This document shows positions 56,632-64,000 of a stretch of DNA of 64,000 bases, piece by piece. Numbering within the stretch: the stretch's first letter is position 1; the number at the start of each line of letters is the position of its first letter. The position numbers and the translations under genes are program-made. The stretch spans positions 62,001 through 126,000 of the forward strand of contig NZ_QAGK01000009.1 in the NCBI RefSeq assembly GCF_003057885.1, in the 5' to 3' direction. Below the pieces are notes generated by a model. The model was not told the origin of the DNA. It worked only from the letters and a program-made list of their open reading frames with translations, and ran no database searches. The stretch comes from Oceaniglobus ichthyenteri. GTDB taxonomy: Bacteria; Pseudomonadota; Alphaproteobacteria; Rhodobacterales; Rhodobacteraceae.

Positions 56632-57824
56632 CACACACAGACGTCTTGATTTCGGGGGCCGGCATCGCCGGTCTGGTCGCCGCCGCCGGGTTGGCCGCAA
56701 AGGGCCTGACCGTCACAATCGTTGATCCAAGTCCGCCGGTTCAGACTGCCGAGGCAGACGGGTCGGATTTGCGCTCTACCGCATTTCTGCAACCATCCCG
56801 GGTGTTGTTTGACAAACTTGGATTGTGGGATGTGTTATCGGCCCATGCAACGCCATTGCGCGCGCTGCAGGTGATCGACAGCACCGGCTGGCCCCCGGTT
56901 GAAACCGACCGCCGGGTGTTCAAACCCGCCGATCTGGAAGAAGACGTGTTTGGTTGGAACCTGCCGAATTGGCGCACACGCGCCACATTGGCCGACGATC
57001 TGGCCGAAACGCCCGGCATCACATTGCGGCTGGGCGTTGGATTTGCCGGGATGCTGGCGCGAGATGACGAAGTGCGGGCAGATCTGAGCGATGGCAGCCG
57101 GATCACCGCGCGCCTTGTCGTGGGCGCGGACGGGCGCGCGTCGTCCGTGGCGCGCGCTGCCGGGATAACAATGAAAACAAGGCGCTATGGCCAAAAGGTT
57201 CTGGCCTTTGTTGCCACGCACACGGCCCCGCACCATGACGTATCGACCGAGATTTATAATTCCGGCGGCGCATTTACCACCGTCCCCCTTCCCGATCATG
57301 AAGGTGCGCCTGCATCGGCGATTGTATGGATGAACGGCGGCGCACGCGCGCTGGAATTGTACGGATTGAACGATGCTGATTTTGGCGCCGAAATGACCCT
57401 GCGCGCCTGTCATATACTGGGCGACATGCGCCCGATCAGCCCGCGCCGGATGTGGCCGGTGGTCACGCAAACCGCGCAGGCCCTGACAGCACGTCGCACC
57501 GCCCTGATTGCCGAAGCTGCCCATGTCTTACCCCCCATCGGGGCGCAGGGGTTGAACACGTCGTTACACGATGTTTCGGCGTTGCTCGATGCACTTTCGC
57601 CCGATCCGGGCGCGCCCGAAGGTTTGCGCATCTACGAAACGGCCCGGGCCAAGGATATTTCAGGCCGGGCCGCTGTGATTGACCTGTTCAATCGGGTTTG
57701 CAAATCCGATGCGGCCCCGGTTCAGGCACTGCGCCTTGCCGGGCTTCGGCAGGTGCATGATATTGCCCCGATCCGGCGCACGATAATGCGCGCCGGACTG
57801 GGACCGCTGAATCAGAACACCTGA
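56628..57824 (+). CDS. UbiH/UbiF-type FAD-dependent monooxygenase
   Basis: A 398-residue flavoprotein hydroxylase like those in ubiquinone synthesis. The FAD motif is LISGAGIAGLVAAAGLAAKG at the N-terminus, the middle element LVVGADGRASSVARAAGI is near residue 157, and the C-terminal EAAHVLPPIGAQGLNTSLHD (GD-motif equivalent) is near 298. The start MTHTDVLISG overlaps the HAD stop as ATGA. Which hydroxylation it performs cannot be told from sequence. The 3' end overlaps the convergent aminotransferase gene by 13 bases. Confidence 0.88.
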   Translation: MTHTDVLISGAGIAGLVAAAGLAAKGLTVTIVDPSPPVQTAEADGSDLRSTAFLQPSRVLFDKLGLWDVLSAHATPLRALQVIDSTGWPPVETDRRVFKPADLEEDVFGWNLPNWRTRATLADDLAETPGITLRLGVGFAGMLARDDEVRADLSDGSRITARLVVGADGRASSVARAAGITMKTRRYGQKVLAFVATHTAPHHDVSTEIYNSGGAFTTVPLPDHEGAPASAIVWMNGGARALELYGLNDADFGAEMTLRACHILGDMRPISPRRMWPVVTQTAQALTARRTALIAEAAHVLPPIGAQGLNTSLHDVSALLDALSPDPGAPEGLRIYETARAKDISGRAAVIDLFNRVCKSDAAPVQALRLAGLRQVHDIAPIRRTIMRAGLGPLNQNT

Positions 57825-58939
57825 TCCAACGCCTCCTCCAATCGCGCCACGCTGGCTGGCACGTCTTTCAATTTGTCCAACCCGAACAGGCCAATGCGAA
57901 AGGTTTTGTAGGCAGACCCCTCGCCAACCTGCAAAGGGACACCCGCAGCAATTTGCATGCCCAAGGCCGCGAATGCCTTACCGTTTTGCACATCATCGCG
58001 GTCGGTATAGGCCACCACCACACCGGGCGCGCCAAACCCTTCGGCGGCAACCGATTTTACACCGCGTTTTGCGAGGGCGGCGCGCACCGCATTTCCCTGT
58101 TCCCACTGGGCATCGTTCAGCGCGCCAAATCCCATGTCGCGGGTTTCACGCATGGCATCCCGAAACCCTTTCAACGCATCGGTCGGCATGGTGGAATGAT
58201 AGGCATGACCGCCGTTTTCATACGCCTCCATGATCGACAACCATTTGCCCAGATCCACAGCATACGACGTGGATTTACGGGCCTTCACCCGCTCAACCGC
58301 CGCCGCGTTCATCATCACGCACCCTGTCGATGGCGATGCCGACCAGCCCTTCTGAGGTGCGGAAATCAACACATCAACACCGGTCGCCTTCATATCGACC
58401 CAGGCACAGCCCGACGCGATACAATCAAGAACAAACAAGCCACCGACATCGTGCATCGCATCGGCCACTGCGCGCAGATAATCATCGGGCAGAATCATGC
58501 CCGAGCTGGTTTCGACATGGGGCGCAAACAGAACGTCGGGGCGCTCTTGCTTGATTTTCGCAACGACTTCGTCAATCGGCGGCGGGGCAAAGGGCGCATC
58601 GGCGGCATTGCCGGTGCGGCGCGCCATCATCACGGTTTCTTCTGCCGGGGTGACGCCCGCCTCGAAAATCTGCGTCCAACGGTAGGAAAACCAACCGTTC
58701 CGGATCACCATCACCTTGCTGTCGGTGGCCAGTTGGCGCGCCACAGCCTCCATCGCATAGGTGCCGCCACCGGGCACCAGGGCAACGGCATCGGCGTTAT
58801 AGACTTCTTTCAACAGATCAGAAATATCGCGCATGACCCCCTGAAAATCCGCACTCATGTGGTTCAGGGACCGGTCGGTAAAAACCACCGAATATTCAAG
58901 CAATCCATCGGGATCGACGTCGGGCAATAGGGCTGCCAT
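57812..58939 (-). CDS. Class V aminotransferase (serine/alanine--glyoxylate type)
   Basis: A 375-residue PLP enzyme. The PLP lysine is Lys197, in VLISAPQKGWSASPSTG. The cofactor Asp region is GGLFVLDCIASGCAWVDMKA, and PGGGTYAMEAVARQLATD near residue 57 is the phosphate-binding segment. It resembles serine--pyruvate and alanine--glyoxylate aminotransferases. ATG at 58,939 has GGAG 9 bases before it, and an in-frame TTG two codons earlier is less likely. It is downstream of two Lrp genes on the same strand. Confidence 0.85.
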   Translation of the reverse strand: MAALLPDVDPDGLLEYSVVFTDRSLNHMSADFQGVMRDISDLLKEVYNADAVALVPGGGTYAMEAVARQLATDSKVMVIRNGWFSYRWTQIFEAGVTPAEETVMMARRTGNAADAPFAPPPIDEVVAKIKQERPDVLFAPHVETSSGMILPDDYLRAVADAMHDVGGLFVLDCIASGCAWVDMKATGVDVLISAPQKGWSASPSTGCVMMNAAAVERVKARKSTSYAVDLGKWLSIMEAYENGGHAYHSTMPTDALKGFRDAMRETRDMGFGALNDAQWEQGNAVRAALAKRGVKSVAAEGFGAPGVVVAYTDRDDVQNGKAFAALGMQIAAGVPLQVGEGSAYKTFRIGLFGLDKLKDVPASVARLEEALDQVF

Positions 58940-59056
58940 GTTCAAAACTCCTTCTTATCTGTAAAAGAGTTAGCCCGCCCCGACCGTTCGGGCAAAGCCT
59001 ATTTTGCGCGCAGCCCCATCCAATCACCCTGGTTCATGCGCCTTTCGGAAACCCGG

Positions 59057-59512
59057 TTATTCAATCGGCCCCGCCAACCGCTCTTCGCTCAGCAGGACGT
59101 TGGCCTCAACATCGCCGACGCCCGGCAATGTCATGATCCGGCGGCGCAGCACCCTTTCGAAATCGGCCAGATCGCGCGCCACGACGCGCAACCGATAATC
59201 ATACAGGCCCAGCACATGCACAACCATCTGAACCTCGGGTATCGCCGTCACCGCACGTTCAAAATCCTCAAGGCTGACGCGGCCTTTGGTGGCCAGTTTC
59301 ACGCCCAAAAATACGGTGACGCCAAAACCCAGCTTTTCCAGATCCACCTCTAACCGTCGCCCAGTCAGCACGCCCGCCTGTTCCAGGCGCTGTATCCGCC
59401 GCCAGGTGGCCGGTTGCGACAGGCCCAGTTTTCGGCCCAGAACGCTGGCCGGTTGGGTGGCGTCGCGATCCAGCAGGCGCAACAACGCCCAATCGGTGGC
59501 ATCAGGGGTCAT
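59057..59512 (-). CDS. Lrp/AsnC-family regulator (second of a pair)
   Basis: A 151-residue regulator. The N-terminal HTH includes LLRLLDRDATQPASVLGRKL and SQPATWRRIQRLEQAGVL, and the C-terminal RAM-type sensor domain has IPEVQMVVHVLGLYDYRLRV and PGVGDVEANVLL. The start overlaps the upstream Lrp stop as ATGA. It is 118 bases upstream of the aminotransferase gene, so the aminotransferase may be one of its targets. Confidence 0.92.
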   Translation of the reverse strand: MTPDATDWALLRLLDRDATQPASVLGRKLGLSQPATWRRIQRLEQAGVLTGRRLEVDLEKLGFGVTVFLGVKLATKGRVSLEDFERAVTAIPEVQMVVHVLGLYDYRLRVVARDLADFERVLRRRIMTLPGVGDVEANVLLSEERLAGPIE

Positions 59513-59964
59513 ATGGGCAACTGCCCGGCGGATTTGATCCGCGCCACATCCATCAGGGATTCGATATCGGCAATATGAGGCAGCGCCAGAATCTTGGTAC
59601 GATAGATATGTTGATAATGGGCCATGTCCCGCGCGATAATCGACAAACGCACATCGACGCGTCCCAGAAAGGTTTGAATTTCAAGAACTTCGGGCACCTT
59701 GCGCGCGGCGGCCAGAAAATCATCAAACGCGGATGAAACGGTTTTATCCAGGGTAAAGCGCAACGAAACCTCAACCTGATACCCAAGAGCGGCCCAATCA
59801 ATCACCGCGCGAACCCCTTTTATCGCACCTGTGTCGCGCAGGCGGACAAGACGGCGCGCGGCCACGGCACCACTGACATTCGCGCGTGCCGCCAGCGCGG
59901 TGGTGGCCATATCAGGATCGGCCATCAGATGGCGCAGCAGACGGCGATCAATGTCATCAAGCAT
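59509..59964 (-). CDS. Lrp/AsnC-family regulator (first of a pair)
   Basis: A 151-residue regulator of the same length as its neighbour but clearly diverged. The HTH has MLDDIDRRLLRHLMADPDMA and NVSGAVAARRLVRLRDTGAI, and the sensor domain VPEVLEIQTFLGRVDVRLSI. It is divergent from ilvC across 131 bases. The pair may act as a heteromer; this is inference from the overlap and equal lengths. Confidence 0.92.
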   Translation of the reverse strand: MLDDIDRRLLRHLMADPDMATTALAARANVSGAVAARRLVRLRDTGAIKGVRAVIDWAALGYQVEVSLRFTLDKTVSSAFDDFLAAARKVPEVLEIQTFLGRVDVRLSIIARDMAHYQHIYRTKILALPHIADIESLMDVARIKSAGQLPI

Positions 59965-60050
59965 GAATTACCCTTAAATAATCTGAACAACGCATGAATC
60001 CAACCCTATCACCCTACTTTTCCGAAAAACACCCCCTCGCCTTCCCCTGA

Positions 60051-61118
<1,068 letters not shown>

Positions 61119-61134
61119 TCCAGACCATACGATG

Positions 61135-61163
61135 AAAGGCACCGCCATTGGCGGTGCCTTTTT
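61135..61163 (+). terminator. Rho-independent terminator of ilvC
   Basis: AAAGGCACCGCC-ATT-GGCGGTGCCTTT is a perfect 12-bp stem with a 3-base loop, continuing into a T run. It lies 17 bases after the ilvC stop. Confidence 0.9.
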
Positions 61164-61228
61164 GATGGTCCGCCCGCCGGTGTGCGATGGCGACACCGTC
61201 AGGCAGCAGCGCATTGAAAAGACAACCC

Positions 61229-62185
61229 ATGTCAGATCGCCCCCTTAACGACGCTGCACATTCAGCCGCCGAAACGGGTGTCAGCTCCGAACCCACAGTC
61301 AAGAATTGGCTTTCAATTCTTGTTCTGGGGCTGATCTGGGGCGGCACATTCATGATGATCGAACTGGCCTTGCGCGGCTATGGCCCGATCACGGTGGCCA
61401 CGGCCCGCACCACATTGGGTGCTGTCGCGTTGGTGGGCCTCACCTTTGTTTTGCGGCGGCCTTTTCCACGTAATCCGGCGGTTTGGGCGATTGCTGTGCC
61501 GATCGGCCTGCTGACGTCGGCTGTGCCTTTTGTGTTGCTCAGTTGGGGGCAACAATACGTTCCATCGGCGTTTGCGGGGCTGGCGATGGCGGCTGTGCCC
61601 TTGTTCGTTCTGCCCCTTGCGCATGTGTTTTCCGACGAAACGCTTGGTTTTCACAAGACAATCGGTGTCATTCTGGGGTTTGTTGGCGCATTGGTGTTGA
61701 TGGGCCCCGGGCTGGCCAATTTACGCACGGGCGCTTTGGAATCCTTAGGTCAGGTTGCCTGCCTGAGCGCGGCGTTGTGTTATGCCGTTGCGTCAATCAT
61801 GACCCGCCGGTGTCCCCCGGTGGACTCTGTGGCGCTGTCGGCGATACAGCTTTTGGTGGGCAGCGTTGTGTTGGTGCCGCTAATGCTGTGGGTTGACGGT
61901 GTGCCCGGATGGGTGCCGGGTGTTCCGGGCTGGGCGATTGTGGTGCTGGGCGTTGGCCCCACCGCGTTGGCCGCCGTGTTGCGCACACAGATCATTCGCA
62001 GCGCCGGGGCGGTGTTCATGACGCTGGTGAACTATCAGGTGCCACTGTGGTCGGTGTTTTTCGGCGCCTGGCTTTTGGCAGAAACCCTATCGTTACGGTT
62101 TTATGCCGCATTGGCAATCATCCTGCTCGGACTGCTGGTCAGCCAATGGTCAAGCCTGAGACGACTTTTCAAAATCGCACAATAA
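61229..62185 (+). CDS. EamA/DMT-family permease
   Basis: A 318-residue inner-membrane protein with ten predicted helices in two EamA repeats. The first repeat has LVLGLIWGGTFMMIELALRG, and the second begins after LSAALCYAVASIMTRRCPPV near residue 190. Such permeases export metabolites or drugs; the substrate is unknown. The ATG at 61,229 (MSDRPLNDAAHS) and an earlier one at 61,187 are both possible; neither has a strong ribosome site. Confidence 0.88.
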   Translation: MSDRPLNDAAHSAAETGVSSEPTVKNWLSILVLGLIWGGTFMMIELALRGYGPITVATARTTLGAVALVGLTFVLRRPFPRNPAVWAIAVPIGLLTSAVPFVLLSWGQQYVPSAFAGLAMAAVPLFVLPLAHVFSDETLGFHKTIGVILGFVGALVLMGPGLANLRTGALESLGQVACLSAALCYAVASIMTRRCPPVDSVALSAIQLLVGSVVLVPLMLWVDGVPGWVPGVPGWAIVVLGVGPTALAAVLRTQIIRSAGAVFMTLVNYQVPLWSVFFGAWLLAETLSLRFYAALAIILLGLLVSQWSSLRRLFKIAQ

Positions 62186-62191
62186 GCGGGT

Positions 62192-62225
62192 ATTCAGCCC
62201 ATAAAATCCGGGCTGAGTTATACTT
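62192..62225. terminator. Probable terminator between the EamA permease and glmM
   Basis: TCAGCCC and GGGCTGA form a 7-bp stem with a 9-base loop in the 48-base gap between convergent genes. The plus side continues with GTTATACTTTT. Moderate. Confidence 0.45.
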
Positions 62226-62233
62226 TTACAACA

Positions 62234-63577
62234 TCAGACGGCAGATTGCACCTCGTCTACGATGTCACTGACAACCCTTTTCAGCATTGCTTCGTCTTCG
62301 CATTCCGCCATGACGCGGATCAGCGGTTCAGTTCCGGACTTACGGATCAAAAGCCGGCCTTTGCCGCGCAAATCAGACTCGGCCTGGGCGATGGCGGCTT
62401 TCACGCTTTCGGCTTCCAGTGGCCGTTGCCCGGTTGCAAAACGCACGTTTTTCAACAATTGCGGCACCGGCTCAAACACGTTGCGCAGGTGCGAAGCGCG
62501 CTGCCCGGTCTGTTTCATCGCGGTCAGAAATTGCAGCCCGGCCAACAGCCCGTCACCCGTGGTCGCATAGTCGGTCATCACGATATGGCCCGATTGCTCT
62601 CCGCCCAGATTAAAGCCATTTTTGCGCATTTCTTCAACGACATAACGATCACCAACGCCGGTGCGGTGCAGATCAATCCGTTGCGCGGTCAGATACCGCT
62701 CAAGTCCCAGATTGCTCATCACGGTCGCGACCAGTGTATTGCCTGCCAATCGATCCTGACGCGCCCAACGTGAGGCAAACAGCGCCATGATCTGATCGCC
62801 ATCGGCGACATCGCCGTTTTCGTCCAGAATCATCACCCGGTCGGCATCGCCGTCCAGACAGATGCCCACATCGGCGCCATGGGCAACCACAGTTTCCGCC
62901 GCCGCCGCCACATTGGTGGACCCACAGCCCTCATTGATGTTGTGGCCATTGGGGTGCACCCCAACCGGTATAACATCGGCGCCCAGTTCCCACAAAACCT
63001 CGGGCGCCGTTTTATACGCTGCGCCATTGGCACAGTCGATCACAACCCTGATTCCGTCCAGCCGCATACCCTGGGGCAGCGTCGCCTTGATCCGTTCAAT
63101 ATATCGGAACCGGCCATCGTCAATGCGTTTGGCCCGGCCAATGTTCTGCGCCTGTGCCGGTTGCACACCAGAGGTGACCATGGCTTCAATCTCGGCCTCG
63201 GCATCATCCGACAGTTTGAACCCATCGGGGCCAAAAAATTTGATTCCATTGTCCACAGCAGGATTATGGCTGGCCGAAATCATCACACCAACGTCGGCGC
63301 GCATGGACGGTGTCAGCATACCAACCGCCGGTGTCGGCACCGGGCCCAGCAGAAACACGTTCATCCCGGTCGATGTGAACCCGGCCGTCAGCGCGTTTTC
63401 AAACATATAACCCGACAGACGCGTGTCTTTGCCAATCACCACCCGGTGCACGCCCTTATCGCTTTGGCGAAAATACCGCCCCGCCGCCGCACCCAGGCGC
63501 ATTGCCAATTCAGCCGTCATCGGATGTGTGTTGGCTGTGCCACGCACGCCATCGGTGCCAAATAGTTTACGGGTCAT
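62234..63577 (-). CDS. glmM: Phosphoglucosamine mutase
   Basis: Converts GlcN-6-P to GlcN-1-P between GlmS and GlmU. It is 447 residues. The catalytic Ser loop is [20 protein letters not shown], the metal-binding loop [16 protein letters not shown] near residue 240, and the C-terminal phosphate-binding loop [16 protein letters not shown]. The start [16 protein letters not shown] is the family N-terminus and overlaps the folP stop as ATGA. Confidence 0.97.
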   Translation of the reverse strand: MTRKLFGTDGVRGTANTHPMTAELAMRLGAAAGRYFRQSDKGVHRVVIGKDTRLSGYMFENALTAGFTSTGMNVFLLGPVPTPAVGMLTPSMRADVGVMISASHNPAVDNGIKFFGPDGFKLSDDAEAEIEAMVTSGVQPAQAQNIGRAKRIDDGRFRYIERIKATLPQGMRLDGIRVVIDCANGAAYKTAPEVLWELGADVIPVGVHPNGHNINEGCGSTNVAAAAETVVAHGADVGICLDGDADRVMILDENGDVADGDQIMALFASRWARQDRLAGNTLVATVMSNLGLERYLTAQRIDLHRTGVGDRYVVEEMRKNGFNLGGEQSGHIVMTDYATTGDGLLAGLQFLTAMKQTGQRASHLRNVFEPVPQLLKNVRFATGQRPLEAESVKAAIAQAESDLRGKGRLLIRKSGTEPLIRVMAECEDEAMLKRVVSDIVDEVQSAV

Positions 63578-64000
63578 GCGCTGGTTCCTGTTGTTGCGGC
63601 CCACCAAAGGGTAAGCGCCTGTTTGGTTTCGGCCATATCATGCACGCGCAAAATCTGCACGCCCTGCGCCACCCCGGCCAGGGCAACACCCACAGATCCC
63701 GCCGCGCGCCCCTGGGGATTTTCGGCGCCGCCCAGGGTTCCGATAAACCGTTTGCGCGATGCGCCAAGCAAAATGGCGCAGCCCAACCCATGAAATAACG
63801 ACAAATGTGCCAGTAACGTCAGATTGTGCTCCAAGGTTTTGCCAAATCCGATGCCCGGGTCAATGATTATCTTGTCTCTGCGAACGCCCGCCGATACCGC
63901 CCATTCAACCCGGCGCGCCAGGCTGTCGTATACATCCAGCACCACATCATCATATTGCGGGGCGTGTTGCATGGTTTCAGGCGTGCCTTGGGCATGCATC
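63574..64000 (-). CDS. folP: Dihydropteroate synthase (C-terminal part)
   Basis: The folate enzyme joining p-aminobenzoate to dihydropterin pyrophosphate, target of sulfonamides. The 5' end is beyond the right edge; about 141 residues are here. Recognisable elements are [37 protein letters not shown] and [15 protein letters not shown]. The stop overlaps the glmM start, and the folP-glmM order is classical. Confidence 0.95.
   Translation of the reverse strand, partial: MHAQGTPETMQHAPQYDDVVLDVYDSLARRVEWAVSAGVRRDKIIIDPGIGFGKTLEHNLTLLAHLSLFHGLGCAILLGASRKRFIGTLGGAENPQGRAAGSVGVALAGVAQGVQILRVHDMAETKQALTLWWAATTGTSA

Noticed and set aside
57953-58930. 325-residue plus-strand open frame opposite the class V aminotransferase
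   Set aside because: Antisense to an intact PLP enzyme, with shadow-like His/Arg composition.

Overview
This window looks like chromosomal DNA of an alphaproteobacterium, most likely a marine Rhodobacteraceae (Roseobacter-type) member. The evidence is the nuo operon interrupted by small Rhodobacterales-type URFs, a NuoE with a long C-terminal extension, TRAP and peptide ABC importers, Tat-dependent binding proteins, an aa3-type CtaD with Paracoccus-like residue numbering, and moderately high GC. I see no insertion sequence, prophage, CRISPR array, rRNA or plasmid gene. The only RNA gene is one tRNA-Leu(GAG).

Layout. 1-11,230 (minus): the front part of a complex I operon, nuoA-B-C-[sulfotransferase]-D-E-DUF5337-F-[lipoprotein, tiny ORF, DUF5333, His-rich protein]-G-[lipoprotein]-H, with nuoH cut by the window edge and a candidate promoter before nuoA. 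11,256-13,912 (minus): GST, DegT/DnrJ-type aminotransferase, phosphoglycolate phosphatase. 14,039-17,208 (plus): glmU-glmS for UDP-GlcNAc; glmM lies at the far right, so the window holds the whole Fru-6-P to UDP-GlcNAc route. 17,215-18,843: lipoprotein and moaA. 18,898-27,363: two M20 metallohydrolases divergent from a five-gene peptide/opine ABC importer. 27,411-33,610 (minus): opgC-opgG-opgH for osmoregulated periplasmic glucans, then DUF3422. 33,964-36,763 (minus): a ThDP enzyme and class III CoA-transferase pair. 36,969-37,565: Tat-exported L,D-transpeptidase. 37,794-44,604 (minus): a TRAP transporter, IclR regulator and NMT1/TauA-type ABC importer, divergent from a GMC oxidoreductase (44,730-46,325) across a region with a 19-bp near-palindrome. 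46,494-53,235: tRNA-Leu, peptidoglycan-binding protein, lipB, ctaD, DUF2244, YqeY, carA. 53,311-55,212: an unusual glycosyltransferase with an N-terminal MshEN-like c-di-GMP module. 55,193-64,000: GntR regulator, HAD nucleotidase, UbiH-like monooxygenase, class V aminotransferase, two overlapping Lrp genes, ilvC, an EamA permease, glmM and the end of folP.

Most of the window is core metabolism (respiration, amino sugars, cofactors, amino acids, pyrimidines) with accessory import and catabolism. Start/stop overlaps (ATGA, TGATG, TAATG, GTGA) are frequent and were used to choose starts. The observations most worth a second look are the MshEN-glycosyltransferase fusion, the sulfotransferase translationally coupled inside the nuo operon, a three-copy element placed just after stop codons inside operons, the 19-bp palindrome between the TRAP and GMC genes, and the short overlapping ORF after nuoF. 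All functions are inferred from sequence reading; no database search was run.
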